From positions 310,001 through 374,000 of the forward strand of contig NZ_VFRQ01000001.1 in NCBI RefSeq assembly GCF_006385705.1: DNA of 64,000 nt, in the 5' to 3' direction. The notes below the pieces were generated by a model. That model saw only the letters and a list, made by a program, of their open reading frames with translations, was not told the origin of the DNA and ran no database searches. Of the stretch, positions 1 through 9,394 are shown piece after piece. This stretch comes from Pontibacter mangrovi (GTDB taxonomy: Bacteria; Bacteroidota; Bacteroidia; Cytophagales; Hymenobacteraceae). Made by a program: the position numbers and the translations under genes. The first letter of the stretch is position 1, and each line of letters begins with the position of its first letter.

Positions 1-2
1 TT

Positions 3-1193
3 TTTACGGACCCTAACCTGAGTGAGTACGTGGAGTTACGGGCGAAGCCGGTTAACTTTTCAGAGGCTGGTTTCACGGTCTCGGGTCCATCCAGTGGAAT
101 AATCAACCAAGGCGCAGCCACAGATACCCTCCGGGCAACCCTTTGCTTTGAAGAGTGCTTCGATACGAAAGGAAAGGTCTACCAACTGGACTTGATCGTG
201 AAGGACGATGGCTGCAGCCTCCCAAAACAGGACACCGTGCGGCTCAGCTTTTCCATCGCCCCACCTCCCGACTCACCTCCTACCCTTTCACTCTCCACCA
301 CCACCCGTAGATTTGAAGTAAGGCAAGGCGATCAGATCAACTTTGAGGTGCTTGGGCTGGATCCCGATGATGACATGGTATACTTATCGGCAACCGGCAG
401 GGACTTTGACATGAGCAGCCAGAACATACGCTTTGAGAGCGGAAACGGCGCAGGCGAAACCAGCTCACCATTTGTATGGGACATCACCTGCGAGACAATG
501 AAACAGCAGCTGTATACTGTTGATTTTATGCTGCGCACCACCGTCTGCGGCCAGGAAACCGTCCGGAAAGAAACCATTGAGGTTGTACCTGTCTCAGACA
601 ACCAGGCCCCTATACTTTCTGCGGATAATCCCGCGCTGACCTACACTCTTAAGCTTAATGAAGCCTTTGAACTGAACTTGTCAGGCCTCGATATAGACCA
701 GGACAACCTGCGGATGGAGGCTGCCGGAGAGGGATTTAACCTGGAGGAGTACGGAATGCAGTTTACAGGATCAGGTACGGCCGGAGCTGCCAACGGAAAG
801 TTTACCTGGCTGCCAGCCTGTCCTAAAACGGAAGACGAGGTACTGCGCGTCAATTTCATACTTCAGGAAGAAAACTGTGCCCCTAAGCCGCAACAGCTGA
901 CCGTAGAGTTTCGGGTGGAGGTGCCTAAGGTGGGCAGTTATGTGCCGCCCAACATCTTTACGCCTAACGGCGATGGCAAGAACGACTTCTTTGAAATACC
1001 CGGCCTGCCACAGGAGTTCTGCTCGGCCACCTTCCAAAACATCCGTATTTACAACCGCTGGGGCCGTGAAGTATACCGGAGCACAGACAGCGCCTTTAAG
1101 TGGGACGGTGCCAACCTGAACGACGGCGTATACTTCTACATGATCGATTTTAACACGACCACCTACAAAGGCAGCGTGACATTGGTGCGATAA
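3..1193 (+). CDS. Secreted repeat protein with T9SS type B C-terminal sorting domain (5' end outside window)
   Basis: The frame is open from the left edge (FTDPNLSEYVELR...), so the gene starts before the window and a GTG at 30 is internal. About 400 residues are visible. Three Ig/cadherin-like modules of roughly 110 residues repeat, each ending in a strand-rich stretch with a pair of cysteines (near nt 146-213, 488-546 and 818-876). The last 85 residues are a gliding-motility-associated C-terminal domain, beginning PPNIFTPNGDGKND and followed by RIYNRWGREVY and KWDG..LNDGVYFY. In this family the tail directs export through the type IX secretion system and attachment at the surface. The protein is therefore probably a large extracellular adhesin-like protein; its ligand is unknown. 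Confidence 0.88.
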   Translation, partial: FTDPNLSEYVELRAKPVNFSEAGFTVSGPSSGIINQGAATDTLRATLCFEECFDTKGKVYQLDLIVKDDGCSLPKQDTVRLSFSIAPPPDSPPTLSLSTTTRRFEVRQGDQINFEVLGLDPDDDMVYLSATGRDFDMSSQNIRFESGNGAGETSSPFVWDITCETMKQQLYTVDFMLRTTVCGQETVRKETIEVVPVSDNQAPILSADNPALTYTLKLNEAFELNLSGLDIDQDNLRMEAAGEGFNLEEYGMQFTGSGTAGAANGKFTWLPACPKTEDEVLRVNFILQEENCAPKPQQLTVEFRVEVPKVGSYVPPNIFTPNGDGKNDFFEIPGLPQEFCSATFQNIRIYNRWGREVYRSTDSAFKWDGANLNDGVYFYMIDFNTTTYKGSVTLVR

Positions 1194-1274
1194 AGAGTAC
1201 AGGAAAAGATGTGTAAAACTTCAAACCTAGTGTTTAAGTTTTGATGGCACTACAGAACAGTACCAAGCTAATTA

Positions 1275-1901
1275 TCAAACACTAAACATCAGCACAAAAT
1301 ATAAACCCAGCCACAGGAAATCCATGAAATGCCAATAGCTGTTCAGCATGGAAAGCTGCAGCCGCCTGAAAGGGTCGCGTATAAAAACCAGGCTGCGGAC
1401 GCTGTCGCTGTTGACGTAGATGGTTTTGAATACCATAAAGGAAAGGAAAATGATGCCACCCGTTAAGTGCAGGATGTGCAGCGCGGAGATCAGGTACAGG
1501 TAGGTGCCGGATGTTTTACCGGTAAAATAGATGCCTGTTCGGGCCAGTTCGTTCCAGCCCAGCAGCTGCGCCCCGATAAACAGAAGCCCTAGAAACAAAG
1601 TAGCGGATAAATAGCGGGCCATTTTACGGAGCTTCTCTTTCTTGTACAGGCGTGGCACCCTGGAAATGGTGTAGCTGCTGAAAAGGAGCAAAACCGTGCT
1701 GACGCTGAAGAATTTGGGCAATTCCGAAAGGCCCTCCGGAAAACCGCCTGTGCGTACAAAGGCTATCACAAGTATAAAGAACAGCACCCCGATGCCTACC
1801 ATGCTCAGGTACAGCAGCATTCGGATAGGGTGCATCTTCTCTATCCGCTTAAATGCCGATCTCTGCTTGGGGTTTACTTGATTCTTCTTATCCTGGTTCA
1901 T
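1275..1901 (-). CDS. Cytochrome c oxidase subunit III-like membrane protein
   Basis: About 208 residues from the ATG at 1901; a longer frame reaches 1952, but its first 17 residues are polar and unlike the family. Five hydrophobic segments are visible. The last two carry COX3-type signatures: HILHLTGGIIFL and YWHFMDFLWLGLYFVL, resembling the YWHFVD motif of heme-copper oxidase subunit III. This subunit has no cofactor; it stabilises the catalytic subunit and the proton path in the inner membrane. No subunit I, II or IV gene is adjacent, so it stands alone here and converges on the secreted protein gene at its left. Confidence 0.8.
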   Translation of the reverse strand: MNQDKKNQVNPKQRSAFKRIEKMHPIRMLLYLSMVGIGVLFFILVIAFVRTGGFPEGLSELPKFFSVSTVLLLFSSYTISRVPRLYKKEKLRKMARYLSATLFLGLLFIGAQLLGWNELARTGIYFTGKTSGTYLYLISALHILHLTGGIIFLSFMVFKTIYVNSDSVRSLVFIRDPFRRLQLSMLNSYWHFMDFLWLGLYFVLMFSV

Positions 1902-2164
1902 CCTCTGCTCCGTTGTCCTGCGCTGCGCGGCTATTTCTGTGAATAAACGCACCGCACCCTGTTTTGTAGTAATTTATACTTTTGCAACGATGTTATAGTT
2001 TTACAAACAGGCGGTTAATTTGCGCCATAACCGGCTCCTTTCTATAAACAGTCCCCGAAACTTTTTGTTGCACAAACTATCCCCTGCAAAGTGCCGTAAC
2101 AAGGGCCACCATAACGTTCTGGTTTGCGTTAATAGGGATAATGTAAGAATTAAACCGCTGCCCC

Positions 2165-2746
2165 ATGAAAATGCCGCTCCACGTGCTTTGTCTGATGTTA
2201 TTGCTGACAACCCTTTCTGCCTCCACACCCGGCTTTGCCCAGCAAAACAAGACGCCCTACACCGGCAACAACCGGGTACTGGTAACGCTGGAGGGCGAAA
2301 CGGGGCTTTACCAGTTTAGTTCGGAGCAAATGCTGGTGCGGTACAACAAGCAGACGCAGCAGCTTGAGTGCCTGCTGCCAGTGTCCACCCTTGTGCCGCT
2401 CCAGGACACCATTCCTGCTTCTATGGCCTACGAGGTGCTTTACGGAGCAAAATACCCGCAGCTCCTCCTCACCATGAAGGCCCCGGAGCAACTGATAAAC
2501 GCCGGAGGCTTCGCGCCGATCACCATGCCGCGTACAGTAGCGGTTAACCTGCAGGGCGTTCTAAACGAAACGGTCATACCTGTCGGCTTTACTTCCGAAA
2601 AAGACGTCCTGTTTTTCACCTCCACCTTCGATTTAATGCTCGACAACTTTCAGGCAACGCTGCCGGTGGCCTATGCCCAACTCCTGTCAGGCCGCCTCCG
2701 CATTACCATCGACCGCGCCCGTGTGGTAAACCTGAACCTTCGTTAA
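2165..2746 (+). CDS. Secreted protein, possibly YceI-like
   Basis: 193 residues with a clear Sec signal peptide (hydrophobic core LCLMLLLTTL, cleavage probably after GFA-Q near residue 26). The mature part is strand-rich, with a PVSTLVPL segment, a conserved-looking TMPRTVAVNLQGVLN segment and FTSTFDLMLDNF. This pattern suggests the lipocalin-like beta-barrel of YceI-type periplasmic proteins, but the match is by eye and weak. A TACTTTTG box at 1977 could be its promoter, with a long leader. It lies 166 bp before the GH13 gene and is probably a separate unit. Confidence 0.6.
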   Translation: MKMPLHVLCLMLLLTTLSASTPGFAQQNKTPYTGNNRVLVTLEGETGLYQFSSEQMLVRYNKQTQQLECLLPVSTLVPLQDTIPASMAYEVLYGAKYPQLLLTMKAPEQLINAGGFAPITMPRTVAVNLQGVLNETVIPVGFTSEKDVLFFTSTFDLMLDNFQATLPVAYAQLLSGRLRITIDRARVVNLNLR

Positions 2747-2912
2747 ATCGCCCGCTACAGCCCCCAGCGCTACATCTTCTGATGCCGCTTGCCTTCTGGT
2801 ATTCAAAATCATTTCTCTTGAAGGGATAATTTCTGTCTTTTCCGGCTACTCTATAATACATGCTTTCTAGTTGTTAAAGTTAAACACCACAAACAAGTAT
2901 AAACCATTGCGT

Positions 2913-4769
2913 ATGCACCTGAAGAAATTATTCGCACTCATACTTTTACTTTTCACGTTGCAGCTGGTGGCTATGGCTAAGCCGGAGGCGCTACGTGTAG
3001 AACCGGCTTTCTGGTGGGCCGGAATGGCGTCGCCAGACCTCCAGCTGATGCTGCACGGCCCGGACATCGGCAACTTAAAACCGGAGCTGCAGCACGAGGG
3101 CATAGTTGTTAAAGATGTTATAAAAGTATCAAACCCTAACTACCTGTTCCTCAATATAGATATCTCTAAAGCGAGTGCCGGCAAGTTCCGGCTGCAACTG
3201 AAAGACGGCAACAGGGTTGTGCATAAGTATACCTATGAGTTGAAGGAGCGAAAGGCTGGCTCCAGCCAACGCCAGGGCTTCGATAATTCGGATGTGATTT
3301 ACTTGATTACGCCGGACCGCTTTGCGAACGGCAACCCAAAGAACGACAATGTGAAAAGTATGGCCGAGAAAGCGAACCGCTCCGACAAAAGCGGACGCCA
3401 CGGGGGCGACCTGGAAGGCATCATTCAGCACCTGGACTACCTAAAGGACATGGGGTTTACCGCGCTATGGGTTAACCCGGTGCTGGAGAATAATCAGCAA
3501 AATACCTCCTACCACGGTTACTCTACCACCGACTACTATAAAGTTGATCCCCGCTTTGGCGACAACGCACAGTATGTGGCGCTTTCCGAAAAAGCTGACG
3601 AGCGTGGCATCAAGCTGATCATGGACATGATCCCGAACCACATCGGATCGGAGCACTGGTGGATGGACGATTTGCCGACAGAAGACTGGCTGAACTACCA
3701 GGACAACTACAAGCAGACGAACCATCGGCGGGAGGCTATACAAGATCCGCACGCAGCTGCCTACGACCGCAACCTGCACACGCAGGGCTGGTTTGTTGAG
3801 TCGATGCCGGACCTGAACCAGGAGAACGAGCTGCTGGCGCAGTACCTGATCCAGAACGCCATCTGGTGGATAGAGTATGCGAATCTGGGCGGCATCCGGG
3901 TAGACACATACTCCTACTCCTACCCCCCTTTCATGACCGAGTGGACCCGCCGCATTATGGAGGAGTACCCCAATTTTAATATTGTGGGCGAAGAGTGGTC
4001 GCTGAACCCGGCTATTGTGGCATACTGGCAGCGCGGAAAGAAAAACCCGAACGGCTATACTTCCTACCTGCCGAGCCTGATGGATTTTCCGGTTCAGAAT
4101 GCTTTGGTGGCCGCGTTGCGTGATGATGAAACAGGGTGGGACACCGGATGGCTGCACTTGTACGCCATGCTGGCCAACGACTTTCAATATGCCGATCCCG
4201 GAAACCTGGTGGTATTCCCCGATAACCATGACATGGACCGCATCTATACGCAACTCAACCAGGATGCCGCACTGACCAAGCTGGCCCTTACCTACATCCT
4301 GACAACGCGCGGTATTCCGCAACTATACTATGGCACGGAGATCCTGATGCACAACGATGCACCCGGAGACCACGGAATTATTCGCACGGATTTTCCGGGC
4401 GGCTGGGAAGGTGATAAGATAAACGCATTTACCGGCCAAAGGCTGACGGAGGAACAGCGGCAGATGCAGGAATTCACCAAAAAGCTGCTGAACTGGCGCA
4501 AAAATACCGAGGCGGTACAAACCGGCAAACTTACCCACTATGCTCCCTACAAAGGCGTTTATGCTTATTTCCGGGTGCAGGGAGATCAGAAAGTAATGGT
4601 AATCCTGAACAAGAATGAGAAGCCCTACGACTTAGCGCTGGATAAATTTGCTGCGCAACTGAACGGTAAAACGAAAGGCGTGGATGCCATAACAGGCAAG
4701 ACTTATCAATTAGATAAGAAAGCCCTGGCCTTGCCTCCCAAAGCCCCGCTTGTTCTGGAACTGCAGTAA
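2913..4769 (+). CDS. Exported GH13 alpha-amylase / neopullulanase-type glycosidase
   Basis: 619 residues from ATG 2913. This start leaves a proper signal peptide (MHLKKLFALILLLFTLQ, cleavage near AMA-K); the ATG at 2871 adds 14 polar residues and is unlikely. An N-terminal beta-sandwich (about residues 22-115) resembles the cyclomaltodextrinase N-domain. The (beta/alpha)8 barrel follows, with MDMIPNHIGSEHW, nucleophile D331 in GGIRVDTYSY, acid/base E360 in VGEEWS, and D440 in PDNHDMDR. A small C-terminal sandwich ends the protein. The family hydrolyses alpha-1,4 (and some alpha-1,6) glucan links. Its export points to periplasmic maltooligosaccharide breakdown, like SusA of Bacteroides, although no sus genes are adjacent. 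Confidence 0.9.
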   Translation: MHLKKLFALILLLFTLQLVAMAKPEALRVEPAFWWAGMASPDLQLMLHGPDIGNLKPELQHEGIVVKDVIKVSNPNYLFLNIDISKASAGKFRLQLKDGNRVVHKYTYELKERKAGSSQRQGFDNSDVIYLITPDRFANGNPKNDNVKSMAEKANRSDKSGRHGGDLEGIIQHLDYLKDMGFTALWVNPVLENNQQNTSYHGYSTTDYYKVDPRFGDNAQYVALSEKADERGIKLIMDMIPNHIGSEHWWMDDLPTEDWLNYQDNYKQTNHRREAIQDPHAAAYDRNLHTQGWFVESMPDLNQENELLAQYLIQNAIWWIEYANLGGIRVDTYSYSYPPFMTEWTRRIMEEYPNFNIVGEEWSLNPAIVAYWQRGKKNPNGYTSYLPSLMDFPVQNALVAALRDDETGWDTGWLHLYAMLANDFQYADPGNLVVFPDNHDMDRIYTQLNQDAALTKLALTYILTTRGIPQLYYGTEILMHNDAPGDHGIIRTDFPGGWEGDKINAFTGQRLTEEQRQMQEFTKKLLNWRKNTEAVQTGKLTHYAPYKGVYAYFRVQGDQKVMVILNKNEKPYDLALDKFAAQLNGKTKGVDAITGKTYQLDKKALALPPKAPLVLELQ

Positions 4770-4926
4770 CAGGTATAAGGTATGGCAGCGCCTGCCGCAA
4801 AATCTTACATGCTCCGGTCAAAAGCCGGAGCATTTTCTTTTCCCTATCTTTTGAGCTATAGAAGCGTATGCTATACTTAATTCTGCTTTAAAGCTGCGAT
4901 TTCTTAACAAACCCCACTTCTTTTTC

Positions 4927-6003
4927 ATGGACGATCTTCTTGATAACGTTTACTACCATAACACGGTACAGACTTACCTCATCACGCTGGGCTTTGTGCT
5001 ACTTGGCTTCCTGCTGATCAGGTTCTTTAAAAGATCTGTGCTTACACGAATAGCTAAGCTCACCCAAAAAACCAGCACTAATTTCGACAACCACCTGGTA
5101 GAAAGCATTGACCGCTTTGGCATACCTGCTTTATACTTGCTTGTGCTGTTTGCCGGCCTGGATTACCTGGCGCTACCTGTCAGGGCAAACAGAATCATAG
5201 AGCTAGCCACCACCGTGGCGCTTACTATACTGGCCATCAGGCTCATTTCCACTACTATCATACTTCTGCTGCGCTCATATATCAGCAAGCAGGAGCACGG
5301 CACCGAGAAAGTAAAGCAGATGGCCGGCGTCATCCTGGTGATCAATCTCCTGATCTGGGGGCTGGGCCTGCTTACGCTGTTGGACAATTTAGGCTACGAC
5401 GTTACCACCGTAATTGCCGGCCTGGGCATTGGCGGTATAGCAGTTGCGTTGGCGGCTCAAAACATCCTGGGCGACCTTTTCAACTACTTCGTGATCTTTT
5501 TTGACAGACCCTTCGAAATTGGGGACTTTCTGGTAATTGACCAAAAATCCGGCACCGTAGACAAAATCGGCGTGAAAACAACCCGTTTGAAAAGCCTTTC
5601 GGGCGAGCAGTTGGTATTTGCCAACTCCGACCTGACTAACTCCCGGATACACAATTACAAACAGCTGCGGGAACGGCGGGTGGTATTTAAGGTTGGCGTC
5701 GTATACCAGGTTTCTTACGAACAGTTGCAGGCCATACCGGGCATACTGCGCCGCATTGTGGAAGAGCAGCCGGAAACCCGTTTCGACCGTGCCCATTTCC
5801 AGTCTTACGGAGACTCCAGCTTAGACTTTGAGATAGTATACTATGTCCTTTCGCCGGATTACAACAAGTACATGGATATCCAACAATCGATCAACATGCG
5901 CATTTTCCACGAGTTTCAGCGGAAAGGAATTGAGTTTGCCTACCCAACCAGAACCCTGTTTGTAATGAATGAAGATCAGGAGCAACAGCCTGTAGCCAAA
6001 TAA
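4927..6003 (+). CDS. MscS-family small-conductance mechanosensitive channel
   Basis: 358 residues. Four hydrophobic segments (about 16-33, 57-73, 86-112 and 128-150) lead into the pore helix with the family signature GLGIGGIAVALAAQNILGD (about 165-184) and FFDRPFEIGDFLV. A cytoplasmic beta/alpha-beta cage domain follows to the C-terminus. MscS channels open when membrane tension rises and release solutes after hypo-osmotic shock. The gene is monocistronic: about 157 bp upstream are free, and a 14-bp perfect-stem terminator begins at its stop codon and faces the convergent secreted protein gene. Confidence 0.92.
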   Translation: MDDLLDNVYYHNTVQTYLITLGFVLLGFLLIRFFKRSVLTRIAKLTQKTSTNFDNHLVESIDRFGIPALYLLVLFAGLDYLALPVRANRIIELATTVALTILAIRLISTTIILLLRSYISKQEHGTEKVKQMAGVILVINLLIWGLGLLTLLDNLGYDVTTVIAGLGIGGIAVALAAQNILGDLFNYFVIFFDRPFEIGDFLVIDQKSGTVDKIGVKTTRLKSLSGEQLVFANSDLTNSRIHNYKQLRERRVVFKVGVVYQVSYEQLQAIPGILRRIVEEQPETRFDRAHFQSYGDSSLDFEIVYYVLSPDYNKYMDIQQSINMRIFHEFQRKGIEFAYPTRTLFVMNEDQEQQPVAK

Positions 6004-6045
6004 ATGTGAAGGGGCAACAAGTTATACCTGCTGCCCCTTCACATT
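6003..6045. terminator. Bidirectional intrinsic terminator, 14-bp perfect stem
   Basis: Arms 6003-6016 and 6032-6045 are exact reverse complements (core GAAGGGGCA / TGCCCCTTC). The loop carries a TATAC stretch. It lies between the convergent mscS-like gene and the PepSY/SdiA-regulated gene, and its left arm starts on the last base of the mscS stop codon. Confidence 0.8.
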
Positions 6046-6063
6046 CCAATTTATAATGTATAC

Positions 6064-7380
6064 TTACAGCCCGGATTTATACTTATGAATCACTCCCCTT
6101 CCTTTTTTGCTTCCTTCGCTGGCGATGTATACTTCGCCATTGCTGCCAAAGCTTAGGCCTTCCGCCTGGCGGAGCATCTTTTTGTCCAGTGTAGTCACAC
6201 TGCTGAGTTTGCCATCCTCACTCACCAGCATGATGCGCCCATTAACGGCATCCAGTAGGTAATGCTCACCGGTTAGCGGGTGTATTTCCAGCGACGAAGG
6301 CTGTAGCACGTCGTAAAGGTCTTTTTTCTTCTTGTCGGTAGTAGCTTGCAGAAGCTCCTGCTCCAGCGGAATAGTTATGACGGGCTCCGGTCGCATCTTG
6401 CCCGATTCCAGGCTCAGTTCATAGATGCCTTTGTTTTTGCCTAGCGTTTTGTCATGGCCTTTGCAGGCAATCAGCAGGCGGTTGTCTGCCTTATCCAGTG
6501 CCAGGCCCTCTGTATTTTGACTTGCAGCCAGGGCCGATTTGTACTTCTTTACCTGCGGCTTACTGCTCTCAAATTCCTTCACCTGGAAAACCGTGCCGTC
6601 GCTGCGCAGCACATAGGCGGTGCTGCCATCCACTGCCAAACCCTCGTAGTCGCCGGCTGCTCCAAATGGGTATTCTTTTTCAAGTTCTTGGTCTTTGAGA
6701 TTATAAATAAAGATGCTGCCCTTTTCATCCTGCACACAGGCCATGCGCTCGTCATCCAGCAAGGCTATGCCCGATACCTCGCGCAATTCCGCCGGAAGCA
6801 CCCAGGAGGCCTCTGGGCGTGCAAAGGCATTGACTTTAGCATTTCCTAAGACCAATGGGCCAGCCAGCGAAGCCTGCTGTACCGTGGCTGCGCCGCTTCC
6901 CGCATCGCCTTTCTGCTGCACCAACTCGCCGGACTGGTTAAATATAAGCTCTGCTTCCTCATTTCGGTTCTCCAACTCCACCACATAAAAAGTCTGCTCC
7001 CCCTTTTTCAGAAAAGTAGACTCTGCCAGATCATACCGGCTGAAGTGCTCTTGCACATAGTCCAGTACCTGTGGCGGGAGGTTGTTTGCCTCCATCTCCT
7101 CCTCTACCTGCAGCAACTGGCCGGCCTTGCTGAACAGCACGCTTCTTTCTCGCCCACCCATCTCAAACTCTGCCTCGAACCCATCTGCTTCTTCGTCCCA
7201 CTCAGGGTTTTTAACATCCGGGTAAAGTGAGGCAAACTGCGTTTCGACGGCCTCCGGCAACTCTACCTGCTGCCATATACCGCTCAGCTCATCCGCCATC
7301 TCGCCACAGGACGCGGCGCCAAAAAGTATCGATCCTCCCAGCAAAACGCTGGCTAATTTGTTCATCTTCATATTTTTCAT
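6064..7380 (-). CDS. Secreted PepSY-like / SdiA-regulated domain fusion protein
   Basis: 439 residues from ATG 7380; the longer frame to 7476 adds 32 implausible residues. The signal peptide ends in a lipobox-like GAASC, so the protein is probably a lipoprotein anchored in the envelope. Residues about 30-140 resemble the PepSY-like DUF2874 repeat (paired strands with acidic loops, PEWDEEADGFEAEF, GELVQQ). Residues about 185-439 resemble the SdiA-regulated/YjiK six-bladed propeller: LREVSGIALLDDERM, GDYEGLAVDG, NTEGLALDKADNRLLIACKG, QPSSLEIHPLTGEHYLLD and RQAEGLSFGSNGEVYIASEG. It follows the sensor kinase by 74 bp on the same strand, so it may be the target or a signal partner of that two-component system. 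Its ligand is unknown. Confidence 0.75.
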   Translation of the reverse strand: MKNMKMNKLASVLLGGSILFGAASCGEMADELSGIWQQVELPEAVETQFASLYPDVKNPEWDEEADGFEAEFEMGGRERSVLFSKAGQLLQVEEEMEANNLPPQVLDYVQEHFSRYDLAESTFLKKGEQTFYVVELENRNEEAELIFNQSGELVQQKGDAGSGAATVQQASLAGPLVLGNAKVNAFARPEASWVLPAELREVSGIALLDDERMACVQDEKGSIFIYNLKDQELEKEYPFGAAGDYEGLAVDGSTAYVLRSDGTVFQVKEFESSKPQVKKYKSALAASQNTEGLALDKADNRLLIACKGHDKTLGKNKGIYELSLESGKMRPEPVITIPLEQELLQATTDKKKKDLYDVLQPSSLEIHPLTGEHYLLDAVNGRIMLVSEDGKLSSVTTLDKKMLRQAEGLSFGSNGEVYIASEGSKKGRGVIHKYKSGL

Positions 7381-7454
7381 GTTTAAATTCAGGTCTATGC
7401 ACAAGTATACTGTCTGAATTTGAAGAGAATCTGAAGATTGGCAGTGTGATACCT

Positions 7455-8720
7455 TTAACCGGTAAAATAAATGCAAAGGCTGTGCTCGCCATTGTTGTAG
7501 TTATACTTTGGAAGGAGGCCATACAGGTTGCAGATCTTTTTGACAAGCGCCAGCCCTATGCCCAAAGAGCCCACCGACTCGTGGCCGGTCCGGAAGCGGC
7601 TGAACAGTAGCTCTGGCTGGTCCTGCGGCGCGGCGCCCGTATTGCTGATGCATAGCTTTTGAGGGCTTAGCAGCACTTTTATACTTCCGCCTGGATGGTT
7701 GTGCTTGATGGCGTTGCTGAGCAGGTTTTGAAGCAGTACATCGGCCAGGCCGCTGTTCATCTGCACGTATACTTCCTGCATCTCTACTGTTTGCACATTC
7801 AGGCTGCGCATGCTGATCACCTCCTGTAAGTGCGCCAGCTGCTCCTGCAGCAGTTGATGCAGCGGCACCTGCCCTTCGGCGGCAAATTCCCGGTTCTCGA
7901 TGCGGGTGAGCAGGATAAGCGACTTGTTCAGGCGCGCCAGCCTGTTTAAGGCCCCATACATGTCCGAGAGCAGCAGCGCCTGCTCCTCGTTCAGGTTTTC
8001 CGACTGCATGAACAGCTCCACTTTACTGCTCACGATCGCCAACGGCGTCTGAATCTCATGCGACACGTTTTCAGTAAACTCCTTCAGGTTCAGAAAGTCA
8101 CCATGTATCTTTTCCGTCATACTTTGCAGCACCTGGTTCAGCTCTTCAAACTCGGTGGTGCTGCTTGGTTTCAGGGCCAGCGGCTGATGCTGGCTCAGCC
8201 TGTAACGCTTTAAGCGGCTGAGGGTGTCGTAAAAATGGCGCCAGGTATACTTGTTGGTGTAGTAGTTTACGAATACCAGCCCCACCAGCAGCAGCATAAA
8301 AATCCAGACCATGGCCAGCACCGTGCTTTCGGTCAGGTCATCAAAGTCCATCAGAGACTTCAGGATGGTATACTCATAGGGTTTGCCCTGGCGGTAGGCA
8401 GTAAAGGTAAGCTGCCGGAACGGGATGTACTCTTCGTCGTAGTTGCTGTAGATAAGCGTGTCCTTCAGGTGCTCCATCACCAGGTCGGCTGGGTCAGCAT
8501 CCCTGACAAGTATGGCCTCCGAAATGCCCGAGGTAACGTTGGGCAAGCGGTCGTGCTGCTGTATGTAGGCAATAATATTCTCCTTATCCGTAAACAGCTG
8601 GTCGTCCACCTCGTCGTAGATTTCCTCGCGCAACGACAGGTAAAACACGGTACCCCCCACCGCAAACACCACCAGCGACACCAACAGGTAATATAAACTG
8701 GTTTTGGTCAGTACTCTCAT
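7455..8720 (-). CDS. Two-component sensor histidine kinase
   Basis: 421 residues. The N-terminal membrane helix (about 8-28) is followed by a periplasmic sensor of about 110 residues, a second helix (about 133-153), a HAMP-like linker, and the HisKA domain with phospho-acceptor H221 in ENVSHEIQTPLAI. The ATPase domain carries the N box LLQNLLSNAIKHNHPGG, a short G1 region (CISNTG), FSRF and the G2 loop GSLGIGLALVKKI. The ATPase domain is compact but all boxes are present. The start overlaps the response regulator stop by 4 bp (ATGA), so the two are translationally coupled. The small sensor domain and the neighbours suggest an envelope or metal/peptide cue, which is inference only. Confidence 0.92.
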   Translation of the reverse strand: MRVLTKTSLYYLLVSLVVFAVGGTVFYLSLREEIYDEVDDQLFTDKENIIAYIQQHDRLPNVTSGISEAILVRDADPADLVMEHLKDTLIYSNYDEEYIPFRQLTFTAYRQGKPYEYTILKSLMDFDDLTESTVLAMVWIFMLLLVGLVFVNYYTNKYTWRHFYDTLSRLKRYRLSQHQPLALKPSSTTEFEELNQVLQSMTEKIHGDFLNLKEFTENVSHEIQTPLAIVSSKVELFMQSENLNEEQALLLSDMYGALNRLARLNKSLILLTRIENREFAAEGQVPLHQLLQEQLAHLQEVISMRSLNVQTVEMQEVYVQMNSGLADVLLQNLLSNAIKHNHPGGSIKVLLSPQKLCISNTGAAPQDQPELLFSRFRTGHESVGSLGIGLALVKKICNLYGLLPKYNYNNGEHSLCIYFTG

Positions 8721-9394
8721 GGGCTCATAAATTTATAGCCCAGCCCATACACTGTTTGGATATAATCCTCAACGCCGGTTTCCATAATCTTGCGGCGCAG
8801 GTTTTTGATGTGCGTGTACACGAAGTCAAGGGAGTCCAGCATTTCGATATGGTCTCCCCACAAGTGCTCGGCTATGGATTCTTTTGTGAGAACGCGGTTG
8901 CGGTTAGATGCAAAGTACAGCAGCAGCTCATACTCCTTACGCGTGAGTGCCAGCTTTTTGCCCGCCACCGAGGCCTCTGCGGCTTCCGGGTGCACCTCTA
9001 CCTCTCCGACGCGCAGCACTTTCTGGCCGTTAAAGTTACGCCGCCGCAGCACCGACTTTAGTCTGGCATTCAGTTCCGACAGGTGGAAAGGCTTGGTCAT
9101 GTAATCATCGGCCCCAACCTCTAAGCCCATTATTTTGTCATCCAGCGCATTTTTAGCGGAAATTATGATAATGCCTGTATCCGGCTGGTTCTCTTTTACC
9201 GACCGCACAATATCCAGGCCGTTACCGCCGGGCAGTGTCAGGTCTACCACAAGGCAGGCGTAGGTATAGGAGGCAGTCTTGAGCATCGCGCTCCTGTAAT
9301 CGATGGCCGCCTCGCATGCATAGCCCTCCTGCCTCAGGTAAGCCACAATAGACTCTTTCAGTGCTTCCTCGTCTTCAACTACAAGTACTTTCAT
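8717..9394 (-). CDS. OmpR-family response regulator
   Basis: 226 residues from ATG 9394 (MKVLVVEDEEAL), chosen because the receiver domain starts directly there; the frame extends to 9457 without matching the family. Receiver acidic pocket E7/D8, phospho-acceptor D51 (LVVDLTLPGGNG) and the K of DDYMTKPF are all present. The C-terminal winged helix carries LTRKEYELLLYFASN, LWG and DFVYTHIKNLRRKI, ending in VYGLGYKF. It binds DNA as a phosphorylated dimer. It is the first gene of a three-gene minus-strand unit with the kinase and the PepSY/SdiA-regulated protein. Confidence 0.93.
   Translation of the reverse strand: MKVLVVEDEEALKESIVAYLRQEGYACEAAIDYRSAMLKTASYTYACLVVDLTLPGGNGLDIVRSVKENQPDTGIIIISAKNALDDKIMGLEVGADDYMTKPFHLSELNARLKSVLRRRNFNGQKVLRVGEVEVHPEAAEASVAGKKLALTRKEYELLLYFASNRNRVLTKESIAEHLWGDHIEMLDSLDFVYTHIKNLRRKIMETGVEDYIQTVYGLGYKFMSP

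Noticed and set aside
3465..4322. 285-codon frame antisense to the GH13 gene
   Set aside because: Shadow frame; the sense strand has a full catalytic domain.
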